A stretch of DNA of 64,000 nt from a virus: positions 47,990 through 111,989 of the IMG/VR virus record IMGVR_UViG_3300025543_005580, one strand, 5' to 3'. How positions within the stretch are numbered: position 1 is the stretch's first letter; each line of letters opens with the position of its first letter. The notes beneath the pieces were generated by a model, which was given only the letters and a program-made list of their open reading frames with translations, was not told the DNA's origin and searched no databases. This document shows positions 52,367 through 61,700 of this stretch, piece after piece. Made by a program: the position numbers and the translations under genes.

Positions 52367-53160
52367 TTTTTAAGGAATTGGTTTAATCTCATTTGTGCCT
52401 CTTCTTTAGACATAGTATATTCAATTACATCATATACAAAGTCATCACTTAACATAGATTGAATTTCTTCTTTATCTTGAGCATTTCGCTCATCTGATTT
52501 TTTCTGTTGAGCTGGAGTTTTTGGTTTAGTATCTGTAGGTGCGAATGGTTTAAGATATTTATCTATAATCTTATCTATATCTTGCATTCTATCATCTAAT
52601 GTATTAGCTACAGCAACAAAATTATTACCAAATAAATCAGCATATTTAGGTAGGTTTTCTGTTACACCTTTCCAAGTACGCATTACAATAGCAGGTGCTA
52701 AGCTTCTATCTTCACCACCTGATTTTTGGTATCTATCTTGATTTTGTCTTAACGAACGTTCTAGATCAGTATAAACGTAAAGCATAAATACATCGTATCC
52801 TGCTTCCTCCAATTGTTGTTTTAATTCAGCTGTTTTTTTAAATGAAGCGGCTGTACCATCTAAAACAAAGGATTGTTTACCATCTATTACACCTTGTAGC
52901 TCACCCTTAAATTCTTTGTTAGCTGCAGCCATTGCTTTAGCTTGCTCACTTCTTTCCTCAGGAGTAGCATTTTTTAAATCTAAAGATACATTGGCTTGTT
53001 TAAGTTTACTAATAAAGGTATTGTCTATATTAAGGATTTTTAAATCACCTATATCTAATTTTGATAAAATAGACCCTTTACCAGCACCCGGGGCACCAGC
53101 AAGAATTACTGCTTTAGGTTTAGATATAGCCTCCTTTAAAAGTTCTGTCAACAAAATCAT
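52363..53160 (-). CDS. P-loop kinase, zeta-toxin-like fold
   Basis: The 265-residue protein has Walker A GAPGAGKGS (22-30), preceded by MILLTELLKEAIS, whose L-T-E and L-K-E resemble the cleavable leaders of the neighbours. KQSFVLDGTAASFKKTAEL (about 104-122) and the VYTDLERSLRQNQDRYQKSG lid (about 139-158) give the layout of zeta-toxin/polynucleotide-kinase-like P-loop kinases. The C-terminal ~60 residues are a basic/acidic extension. Such enzymes phosphorylate nucleotide sugars, tRNA ends or polynucleotides; the substrate here is unknown. If the leader is a capsid tag, the kinase would be injected with the DNA. Confidence 0.83.
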   Translation of the reverse strand: MILLTELLKEAISKPKAVILAGAPGAGKGSILSKLDIGDLKILNIDNTFISKLKQANVSLDLKNATPEERSEQAKAMAAANKEFKGELQGVIDGKQSFVLDGTAASFKKTAELKQQLEEAGYDVFMLYVYTDLERSLRQNQDRYQKSGGEDRSLAPAIVMRTWKGVTENLPKYADLFGNNFVAVANTLDDRMQDIDKIIDKYLKPFAPTDTKPKTPAQQKKSDERNAQDKEEIQSMLSDDFVYDVIEYTMSKEEAQMRLNQFLKK

Positions 53161-53184
53161 TAAGTATATGTTTAGTCATACATA

Positions 53185-53970
53185 TTACAACTTTCTTTTA
53201 GCTTGCGTTCTAAACTCAGTAAATATTGGTGAATGGTTAGGGTTTTCTAAATCAAATAATCTTTTAACAGTCATAAAAATATCAATATTTTCTTCTTGTG
53301 TACGTTTTGACTCATACATCTCCCATCCTTTACCTTGAATTTTACCTTCTGCTGCTTTACGTTTATTAGATTTTAACCAAAGTACACCGTATCTATCGGC
53401 TTTTTTACCAAAACATTCCTCATAACATTTACCATAAATTGCAGTTTGTAAATCATATGTTGTCTGGAGGTGGTTTGATGTTTTAAAATCAATAATCCAA
53501 AGTTCTGTTTTACCATCGATTTCAATCTCACATACCATATCACAAGTACCTGCTACTCTAATTTCATCTGAGAATAAATGTACTTCCGTTTCAATTAATT
53601 TAGGATTGTATTCTTCCCAAAAATCAACAAAACGTAAAAACATTTGCCACACTAATGGATCATATTGTGGATTACCTGATGGTGATAAAAAATTTAATTC
53701 TTCTCCATTTAGAAAATCTTCAATCATTTCATGAGTTTGAGTTCCTTGATCTGCTGCTTTACGCACTATGTGTTCAGAAGCATAACCTACTTTTTTAAGC
53801 CAATCTTCAAAAAATTTGCCTTTTGGATACGCACCTAAAACATATGTAATAGAAGGGTAATATTCACCATTACGTTGATAGTAACGGGAATCTGGCATAG
53901 TTATTTGTTTTGCATCTTCAGAAATTTCTAAAATTCTGTTGTAAGATTGCTTAATGTTTCTTTTTTTCAT
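53185..53970 (-). CDS. PD-(D/E)XK nuclease (RecB/Cas4-like)
   Basis: The 261-residue protein carries the PD-(D/E)XK core in order: His80 (GTQTHEMIEDF), Glu127 (LIETEV), Asp144 (VAGTCDMVCEI) and Asp161-Phe-Lys163 (LWIIDFKTS), followed by a QTAIYGKCYE helix typical of RecB/AddB and Cas4-type exonucleases. No iron-sulphur cysteine set is seen. Its likely role is DNA end processing in recombination-dependent replication. It overlaps the primase gene by 4 bases (ATGA), which supports a replication/repair unit. Confidence 0.88.
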   Translation of the reverse strand: MKKRNIKQSYNRILEISEDAKQITMPDSRYYQRNGEYYPSITYVLGAYPKGKFFEDWLKKVGYASEHIVRKAADQGTQTHEMIEDFLNGEELNFLSPSGNPQYDPLVWQMFLRFVDFWEEYNPKLIETEVHLFSDEIRVAGTCDMVCEIEIDGKTELWIIDFKTSNHLQTTYDLQTAIYGKCYEECFGKKADRYGVLWLKSNKRKAAEGKIQGKGWEMYESKRTQEENIDIFMTVKRLFDLENPNHSPIFTEFRTQAKRKL

Positions 53971-54896
53971 AGAAATAATTTTCTTTCCAATAGCCCTGAA
54001 AATGTTATGGGGTATGTTTCTTGGATTAATTTTGTGAAATTGTCAAAACCCATTTCACCCGGGTCCTTATCTTGCAAATCTACAAGATAAACTTCTTTAC
54101 CTTCATTCATTAAACGTTCACAGAACGTTAATGCCTGTTTTTGAGCGTCTTTATCCAACGCGATATATATTTTTTCAACACTCGATGTAACAATTTTTTT
54201 CATCAAATTAGACTGTATATTCTTACCTAATAATGGTATAGCGTTACGTTTGATTGATAATGCATCGAATGGACCTTCACATAATATAAGAGGTAAATTC
54301 CAATTAATATATAATTCAAAAGGAATAATATCTCTAGATACTGAAGGATTTTTATATTTTATATATGGTTCTTTTTCAAATGAACGTCCTGTAAAATAAT
54401 TAAGAGTTCCATTAGAATCATATGATGGGATTATGATCATTTTAGAATAACGACCTGTAGCACAATAACCAATATTATATTTTAGAATATCATCCATACT
54501 TATATTTCTGGATTTTAGGTAGGCTAATGCTTGTCTGCCTTCAATATTAGATTGTTTTATATTTTCGAATGTTTGGTATTCTTTAGGTAATTTAACTATT
54601 TCATTAATTATTGTATCTGTTTCTTTACCTACATACTTTACAATAGCCTTTAATTCAGCCATTTTTTCGGATGAGGCACTTACTGCTCTAAATAATTGAT
54701 ATAATTTTTTACCTTTTTTATCACAAACCCAACAATGCCATGGGTTTTCTCCTTTAGAATTTTCGGATAAATTAACTTCTAATTTTGGTTTTGTATGATG
54801 GCATAAAGGGCAGTGATAAGCATAATTACCTCTTGCCGTTGATTTCCCAGAACCGAGCACCGAATTAGTCAGTGCAACTAGACTTTGATTTACCAT
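53967..54896 (-). CDS. DNA primase (zinc-finger plus TOPRIM)
   Basis: The 309-residue protein has an N-terminal zinc finger (C29-x2-C32 and C55-x2-C58, in YHCPLCHH and HCWVCD) and a TOPRIM core with LILCEGPFDALS (Glu207) and IALDKDAQ (Asp248, Asp250), the layout of DnaG-type and T4 gp61-like primases. It makes RNA primers for lagging-strand synthesis alongside the phage helicase, which lies outside this window. It is shorter than DnaG, consistent with the phage form lacking the helicase-interaction domain. The start MVNQSLVALTN follows a 26-base gap after the GIY-YIG gene. Confidence 0.93.
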   Translation of the reverse strand: MVNQSLVALTNSVLGSGKSTARGNYAYHCPLCHHTKPKLEVNLSENSKGENPWHCWVCDKKGKKLYQLFRAVSASSEKMAELKAIVKYVGKETDTIINEIVKLPKEYQTFENIKQSNIEGRQALAYLKSRNISMDDILKYNIGYCATGRYSKMIIIPSYDSNGTLNYFTGRSFEKEPYIKYKNPSVSRDIIPFELYINWNLPLILCEGPFDALSIKRNAIPLLGKNIQSNLMKKIVTSSVEKIYIALDKDAQKQALTFCERLMNEGKEVYLVDLQDKDPGEMGFDNFTKLIQETYPITFSGLLERKLFL

Positions 54897-54922
54897 ATAG
54901 CTCGTAATATACGAACAATATT

Positions 54923-55369
54923 CTACACATCAAAGTCGCGAGTGAAGAACTTGCCGAGAATGTTGTCGTTGAAGAACTCATCAGGTTTTTCTAAAACCTC
55001 ATAGAGTATTTGATATTTTAACTCATAGTAAGTTAATAACTTTTTTGTAGGAGCACAAATTAAAATTTCACGTTCGAAGTTTTCTTTTGGTTCAATTTTA
55101 TATAAATCTTTTAAGAATTTATTTGAACCCCAATATGTTTTCCAATTAGATTCTTTAACCGCCATTTTATATGATGGTCGTCTACCTACTACACCTGCAA
55201 GTTCTTTAAGTTCTTTTTTACCTAATTTTACTTTAGTAGTATTTTGAAGTATTTTTCTACCTATGTAAATTTTACCTGTTGGTTTATGTATTATTCGATA
55301 TACAAATCCATGAGTATCGTTTGGAAAATCGGATATCGATTCCATTTCTTTTTTATTATATAACCACAT
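54923..55369 (-). CDS. GIY-YIG-type endonuclease
   Basis: The 148-residue protein has the GIY-YIG core as GFVYRIIHKPTGKIYIGRK (about 21-39) with a downstream basic segment, SNWKTYWGSNKFLKDL, and a NFEREIL strand plus a conserved glutamate (YYELKYQ). Freestanding short GIY-YIG proteins of this pattern are common in T4-like phages, as homing or host-DNA-degrading nucleases. No DNA-binding tail domain is present, so I cannot tell the two apart. It is first in the nuclease-primase-nuclease group, 10 bases after the tail gene. Confidence 0.87.
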   Translation of the reverse strand: MWLYNKKEMESISDFPNDTHGFVYRIIHKPTGKIYIGRKILQNTTKVKLGKKELKELAGVVGRRPSYKMAVKESNWKTYWGSNKFLKDLYKIEPKENFEREILICAPTKKLLTYYELKYQILYEVLEKPDEFFNDNILGKFFTRDFDV

Positions 55370-55379
55370 ATTAATTTAA

Positions 55380-56051
55380 TTATAATCGGTACCAACCCTG
55401 ATACATTACATTTGCTGTTGCTCCTTCAAATGTTACTACATTAACATTGAGGGATGGAGATATTGTAACTGCTGGTGAAGAAGGGGAAACTATTTCGTTT
55501 GCTGTTATGATTAAATCAACACCAAAACCACCTACGGGGGCAAATCCAAATATGGTAAATAAATCAACAGATGCACCCGGTCCTGCAAAATATTGGGCAA
55601 CACCTGCAATTGGGATCCATGTTGCTGATGTTGCGGGGTTTTGGCTATCGGGAGTAGTAGCCATTGTTAATGAAGAACCACCACCTGCATTTAAAGCATG
55701 TGAAGCTGTTACTGCAAATGATGCAGTGACAGTTAAAGTATCTGTAGATGGTTGATAATGCATACCTGAACCATCTGAACCTGAATCAGCGTATATTTGT
55801 TTATTAGCTGAACTTACAGGGCTATCAGTAAATAATACTGAGTATATTGTGGGAGATGTTGTGTTATTATTTATTCTTGCAAAGTTGGCATTTGTTGATG
55901 TACCTTGAACATCTCCTTTTAAACTACCAGTCATTACCAATCCAGTAATAGTTCCTGGATTTCCTGTGCCTAAGGCTGTATATAATTGGGTAATATCTGT
56001 TGTTTCTACTGTATTACCATTTACAATATTTGAATTATCTAAAGTTGCCAT
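55380..56051 (-). CDS. Tail-fibre-like structural protein (223 aa)
   Basis: It begins MATLDNSNIVNGNTVETTDI; an IVNGNTVETTDITQLYTAL opening is usual for phage fibre proteins. The middle has ITGLVMTGSLKGDVQGTSTNANFA and SGMHYQPSTDTLTVTASFAVTA, typical trimeric-fibre repeat motifs seen just before receptor-binding tips. The C-terminal ~90 residues are a compact beta domain ending MYQGWYRL. It is probably a short fibre or tip attached near the baseplate. It sits 4 bases after the preceding tail gene. Confidence 0.78.
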   Translation of the reverse strand: MATLDNSNIVNGNTVETTDITQLYTALGTGNPGTITGLVMTGSLKGDVQGTSTNANFARINNNTTSPTIYSVLFTDSPVSSANKQIYADSGSDGSGMHYQPSTDTLTVTASFAVTASHALNAGGGSSLTMATTPDSQNPATSATWIPIAGVAQYFAGPGASVDLFTIFGFAPVGGFGVDLIITANEIVSPSSPAVTISPSLNVNVVTFEGATANVMYQGWYRL

Positions 56052-56055
56052 TTTA

Positions 56056-57027
56056 TTATCTGTCTATATTAATAAGTATTGTTGTATCTGTAGTAGTTGA
56101 AGTAGGTAGTGGTTGTGATAATTTACCCACTGCTAATAAATTTTGGTATTCATCGTATAATCCTACAGTAGTAACATAAGGACTAAAATAAGATTCAGTT
56201 ACAAATCCATAAAGGGTTCCATCTGTTGAACCTGAAATTATTGAAGGGTTTAAACTAAAATTAAATTCACTTTCTCTAAGTGTACATTTATATTGTGTTT
56301 CAAATATATCAAGAGATGATGAAAACGAGCAAGTTACATTAGATGATGTTACAAAATTTTCTATAAAGGTTGAATCTCCTAGGCCATAAAATATACTACC
56401 ATATGAACCCTCACCATAGCCATCTCCTAAGGGAATACCATCGCTAGTTAATATTATCAAACCATGGTCATAAAATATATTCCCACAAATTTGATTATTG
56501 TATATAATATTTCCTTCACCATCATCTGTTATAGAACCACTAGGGGCTGTATAATTGAATGAATTAGGTTGTATGTAATTACCATATAATCTTGATGGTA
56601 TTGAAATAACACCTATTATATTATTTGAACCTGTGGGGAAATATTTTTCAAATGTTAAATCAGTTTGTGGGTAATTAAAATACCTACCATCTGATTGAGT
56701 TGTACCTACTAATCTATCACCTTCAGTATCTCTACCAGGAACTAAACTTGCTGTGTTAAGTACATCACTATATGATGAACTTATATGGTTTGAATAGTAT
56801 AATTCTTTTACAGAATTATAAATTAATTCTTGATCCTCAATAGAAATAAATCCAGTTGTAGGGTTAGAACCTGAAATAAATGGGTTAGATTGTATATTTT
56901 TACCTAAAAATCTATCAATAGAAACATCAGAGTTAGTAAAGTCCTCACCATTAAAGGTAAAACCTTTGTTTACTTCAAATGGAGTAACTATTATATCGGA
57001 TGCTAAAAATTGTTTGAATGTACTCAT
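56056..57027 (-). CDS. Baseplate/tail structural protein, paralogue of next gene (323 aa)
   Basis: It opens MSTFKQFLASDIIVTPFEVN. The last ~70 residues (ESEFNFSLNPSIISGSTDG through TTVGLYDEYQNLLAVGKLSQ) closely match the C-terminus of the upstream 351-residue protein (SSEYNYSANPSFISGSTGE, TTVGLYSDTNELLAVAKLSR), so both carry the same terminal domain. That domain recurs in tail proteins of marine T4-like phages and is probably a docking domain in the baseplate or tail periphery. The N-terminal parts differ. The exact T4 counterpart is not clear. Confidence 0.8.
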   Translation of the reverse strand: MSTFKQFLASDIIVTPFEVNKGFTFNGEDFTNSDVSIDRFLGKNIQSNPFISGSNPTTGFISIEDQELIYNSVKELYYSNHISSSYSDVLNTASLVPGRDTEGDRLVGTTQSDGRYFNYPQTDLTFEKYFPTGSNNIIGVISIPSRLYGNYIQPNSFNYTAPSGSITDDGEGNIIYNNQICGNIFYDHGLIILTSDGIPLGDGYGEGSYGSIFYGLGDSTFIENFVTSSNVTCSFSSSLDIFETQYKCTLRESEFNFSLNPSIISGSTDGTLYGFVTESYFSPYVTTVGLYDEYQNLLAVGKLSQPLPTSTTTDTTILINIDR

Positions 57028-57032
57028 TCATT

Positions 57033-58088
57033 TTAAAAGTCTAGCTTTACGCGGATTAGTGCTTCTTTGGTAAAATCTTTAACTAACGGTCTTGATAATT
57101 TAGCTACAGCTAATAATTCATTTGTATCACTATATAATCCAACAGTTGTCATATATGTTTGTGGATTATTAATAAAACTACTATATAATACTTCACCTGT
57201 TGATCCTGAAATAAAGGATGGGTTTGCTGAGTAATTATATTCTGAACTTCTTGGTCTTACAAATATAAAATCTGAAGTAATTGTTTCTTCTGAATTTATA
57301 AAGAATGGTTTATTAATTGCTCCTCCTAAAGATCCACTAATAGCTCTAAATAATTGTGAGGGAGCTGATGTATTAGAATTATATACCGCTGAACCACTAT
57401 ATCCTGAACCACTGTAAATAAGACCACAACCGCCAGATGCTAATGATCCACTTAAAGCAAATGGATTTAATATAATTGCTCCAATATCTGGGAGTAACCA
57501 TCCATATGACCCGGAATTTGTAGTATATCCTGTTGATGTATCATTTGCAGATGGAGATACAACACCTTGTGAGCCTGAGATTAATTGGAATACACGACCT
57601 GCTTCGTTAAATTGAACAGAAGTTACATAATTACTATTATCTGTTAATTCCAATACCCCTAAAGACCCAGAAATTCGTAGTGCTGTTGATCCAAGGAATA
57701 TTTTTTCTTTATAACATGCTCTTTCAAAAGGCATAGCAAAGAATTCAGATGAAGTAAAGTTACCAAATACAAAATCTGCATTTTCATCTCCTAAAACTAA
57801 ATCTTGCCATTGACCATAAACTGTTGAAGTTGGCGATTTACCATCAACTGCTGGGTTGTATACGGCACTACCACTTCCATATGAATTACCATAAGTTAAA
57901 GCAAATTGAACTGATTCGGTTGCTGATGTTTGGTAAACATTTAAATAAAAATCACCTGATGATCCAGCAGCCTGTGCTGAGGATGTAAATGCTGTTGTAA
58001 GTGATGGAGAACCGTCAGTCCACAATGTTGAGGAGATTGAATCTGCGGATACTACGAAATCGTCGTCTGTTAATCTTGTAAATGACAT
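57033..58088 (-). CDS. Baseplate/tail structural protein (351 aa)
   Basis: It opens MSFTRLTDDDFVVSADSISS. The body is rich in S, G, Y and N with many GSG turns (YSGSGYSGSAVYN), typical of virion beta-proteins, and the C-terminal ~70 residues are the shared domain described for the downstream paralogue. It follows the 218-residue structural gene by 10 bases. It is probably a structural part of the tail tip or baseplate. There is no membrane segment or enzymatic motif. Confidence 0.8.
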   Translation of the reverse strand: MSFTRLTDDDFVVSADSISSTLWTDGSPSLTTAFTSSAQAAGSSGDFYLNVYQTSATESVQFALTYGNSYGSGSAVYNPAVDGKSPTSTVYGQWQDLVLGDENADFVFGNFTSSEFFAMPFERACYKEKIFLGSTALRISGSLGVLELTDNSNYVTSVQFNEAGRVFQLISGSQGVVSPSANDTSTGYTTNSGSYGWLLPDIGAIILNPFALSGSLASGGCGLIYSGSGYSGSAVYNSNTSAPSQLFRAISGSLGGAINKPFFINSEETITSDFIFVRPRSSEYNYSANPSFISGSTGEVLYSSFINNPQTYMTTVGLYSDTNELLAVAKLSRPLVKDFTKEALIRVKLDF

Positions 58089-58098
58089 ATTTTATATT

Positions 58099-58755
58099 TT
58101 ATGATGCTTTATTTACAGTTACTGGAATTGTTACTCTAGCACCACTATCTCTACCTACTACAGTTAAAGTAGCATATAAAGAAGTTGAACTAGAACCAAA
58201 CAATGTGTTTACTGTAGTTGCTCTTAAGTTAATTGTTGTACCTACTACTGTTTTAGATACACTTGTACCTACTGTTGTTGTTGAATTTAAAGCCTGTACT
58301 TCAGGGGTATTAATACCTACACCATCAAATGAATTAAATAATCTAACATCTGATATGGTTGCGGTATAACCTGCGGTTTCAAATGTATTTCCTCCAAAAT
58401 AATTTAATGTTTGAGGAGTAATTGCTAATGAAGCTCCTTGTTTAATTACAATTGCATTGTATCCTAAATCTAAGATTGGCATTTTAGCAGTACCACGAGG
58501 TAAAGTAACTAATTTATATTTCATTACTTGTGTTTCTTGTGGAAACGCTTCTAGTAAAGGCATGTTTTGTAATGCTTCACCATAATATGCAGAACCTGAG
58601 GGGTGGTTTGGATTATACAATGTATAATCGATTTCATCATCAGCTAATGCAAACTGTGTAATACGGAATGAACCGTCATTTTGAGCTAACATTTGACGTC
58701 CTTTTGTTGTCAAAATGGCATCTACTGTTACTACCGAATTATTTAAATATCCCAT
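58099..58755 (-). CDS. Conserved virion structural protein with Ig-like C-terminus (218 aa)
   Basis: It opens MGYLNNSVVTVDAILTTKGR; TKGRQMLAQNDGSFRITQFA followed by ALADDEIDYTLYN is a pattern I recall from structural proteins of many T4-like aquatic phages. The C-terminal ~60 residues (SKTVVGTTINLRATTVNT then YATLTVVGRDSGARVTIPVT) read as an Ig-like beta sandwich. Its likely role is a tail or baseplate component. The ATATTTATA motif lies 17 bases upstream, so a transcription unit probably begins here and runs toward the replication genes. Confidence 0.83.
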   Translation of the reverse strand: MGYLNNSVVTVDAILTTKGRQMLAQNDGSFRITQFALADDEIDYTLYNPNHPSGSAYYGEALQNMPLLEAFPQETQVMKYKLVTLPRGTAKMPILDLGYNAIVIKQGASLAITPQTLNYFGGNTFETAGYTATISDVRLFNSFDGVGINTPEVQALNSTTTVGTSVSKTVVGTTINLRATTVNTLFGSSSTSLYATLTVVGRDSGARVTIPVTVNKAS

Positions 58756-58772
58756 TTGTTATTTGTTTTCGT

Positions 58773-58781
58773 TATAAATAT
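58773..58781 (-). promoter_or_regulatory. ATATTTATA motif, candidate late promoter element
   Basis: Minus-strand ATATTTATAACGAAAA, 17 bases upstream of the 218-residue gene, just past the large tail protein's stop. It is identical over 16 bases to the copy at 34110. Confidence 0.55.
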
Positions 58782-58782
58782 A

Positions 58783-61700
58783 TTAAGTTGTTGAAATTAA
58801 ACCATTATCTGTGAGGTTTCGCACGATACTTGAGAGGTTTTCTTTAAGTAATGGTGTTTGAAACTCAGGTAATATAAATCCGGGTTGCATTACAGCCCCA
58901 GGACCATCTATTATTATTGAATTTTTTTGAAATACATTTCTTCTAAATACATAATAATCTTTATCTACACTATTCATATCCAATGGTTTAGGAAAATAAA
59001 CAAATAAATTATATTTAGTAGGATTTGATAATACATCTACTTCATATTCTACTTTACTTATTTCTACTACTTTTTGTTCAGTTCCATTATATCTAATTTC
59101 ATCATTTTGTTGTAAATTGAATAGAAGGGGGTATTGGAACCCACTTCCAGGTACATTAGCCTGAACATAATTATATGCTTGGGCTAACTCTTGAGAAGCG
59201 GTTATAACTGATGTAAAATTACTAGATCCAGAATCATACAGCCACGATCCTGTAGTTTGTACTGTTATTGTTTGATCCAAAGGATATAATCGAAAATGTG
59301 GTTGATCGTTAAATATATCAAAGTCTTTTATTGTTAAATTTCCCGAACTTGTATTCTCTACGTTTATCCAGTATGAATTTCCAGATATAAGTTTTACATC
59401 TTTAGTTATATCTAGGTTAAATTCTACACCAGTTGTTCCTCTAGGTACTGATGATGATGCTATTAGTTGATTTCCTAAAGAACTACTTTCGTATAATTTT
59501 ACGGCAAACGTTCCAGTATTAGCATTTGTACATTCTAAATCGATATCTATTCTGGCTAAAATATTGGACGATTGGCTAACATAATATTGGTATTGTCCAG
59601 TTTGATTAAATCCCCATCCTATAGCTTGGTCATCAAATACAAAAGTAGGTTCATATCTTTTTACTGAGTTTGATGATACTGTTATATTACTAGTATTAGT
59701 AACATAAGTATTGAAATTAGCAAATTCATTCGGATCAGGAATAAAAGACATTGTAGTATAACTTCCTGATACTAAAAAATCATTTCCTAAAGAACCTGTA
59801 TCTGAGTATATAATTGGTTTAATTTTAGTAGCAGGGAGATGAACATTATAAGTTCCTGCTACAGTTGATCCCGTATCTGTAGGTACAAAAGTAATTTTAC
59901 TATCTTTCCCAAACGCAGAATATAAATTAGGTAAATAAGAAGATTCTGATTCTTGGGGTTCGTAGGTATTTCCTAATTCATCTACCATAAACCCAATTGT
60001 GTATAAAGCACTACCAGATCTATCAGCAATATTATTAAAATTACCTCCGGGGCTATATAAGAAATATGCTGAAGTGTGGTCAATTGATGCTAAACCATCA
60101 TCTGTTATTGCATTTAATTTAGGTGATGTATTTTTAGTCCCTAAATATCTTGGATTTATATTACGTAATAATGTATAATTTGAATTTTGTACATTAGCTT
60201 TTGGAGCACTACCATTTAATATTGCTCTTTCATTTACAGCTGTTACCGCATTTGATGAATAATCTACATCATAATATCTATTTGATACTCTATTAAAAGA
60301 AGCATTATTTAAAATAACATTACAATCACTAACAGGAAATGATGGTTGAACAAATGGTTCGATAGAAGTTACTGTGTTTAAATCCCAAGTACCTAATTGA
60401 GGTGCTACTATTGGGGTTGAACCAGATAGAGCAGAAATAAATTGGTTTTGTTGAATTAATATAGATACATTTGAACTTAAGGCACTGATTAAGTAATAAT
60501 TATCAACCCCTGGATATGCTATATTTTCTTGAATAGTTTCCCTTACTATTTCAACATGAGGACCTCCTATAAGTGTAGGACCTGATGTAACTCCAGACCA
60601 ATCTACAGGGAGTGAAATATCTGATTGTTGGAGATTTATAAAGGGAAATGAAAAATTTAATGCTTGTGGGATAATAGATGATAAATTAACGCCATTTGAA
60701 GATGTATCACTTAAACCTATTTGTTTGATAGTATAATAATAATTTACTATAGCAATATTTGTAGGATCTCTTTCTATTCTATCTAAAGCCCACCATAATA
60801 TAACTCTACCATTTGTAGTATTATAAAGATGAGCATTACTCCATCCTGATTGAGTACCAGAAAAATATGAAGAAGAGAAATTAGTTTCTGTTGTGTTGGG
60901 TGTTTTAAAAGGATCACATTCTGTATTAAGTTCTCCATTAGTAACAACAAATGCAGATCCACTTAATTCACCATCATAAAATTCATGTTGGTCATTATTT
61001 ACAAATTCAACTGATCCTGATAATGATGGTGTTGAACCGGTCCAACTTTGTGTTATAGGAATTATATTAAACCCAGGACCACTTCCTGATATTTCACCTT
61101 CTAAATCAGGCATTGATCCACCATTTCCGGCACTATATTCTCCTATTTCAATAGAAGCAGTATATATATCTTCTGAATATGTTGCTTGAGGAACAGGGAA
61201 TTTATTTCTTTCAAGTAAATGTTGTTTAATTACAACCCCAGCAGCTAAAGATGATCTAGCAGGGATAAAATCTTGTAACATTTTAAATAATGAATTATCT
61301 AAATATTTAATTAAACGTACATAATCAAATATATTATATTCATTTTTATATTTAGCAAAATATTCGTCTCTTAACGTATCTAATTGTGGATATGTTTCGG
61401 ATGATGACGATACCTGCCTTGGGTCACCAATGTAGTCACCTATGTTAAGATACCCGATACTATCGATAATATCATCGTTTATTTCGTTTTGAGGTGAAAA
61501 TGCTACTTCAACATAATCTAAATCATGAGTATAACTTTCACTTGCATAAGTATTTTGTTGTACTCGGATAAACGGAGATAATGAAGTATTTGGTATTGTA
61601 TTAGATAATGATCCTGTATATGGTAATACTATAGATGATTGTTTTATTTTATCAGAAACTCTATTTTTTATACCAGCTGGAAATTGATCTAAATAAATAT

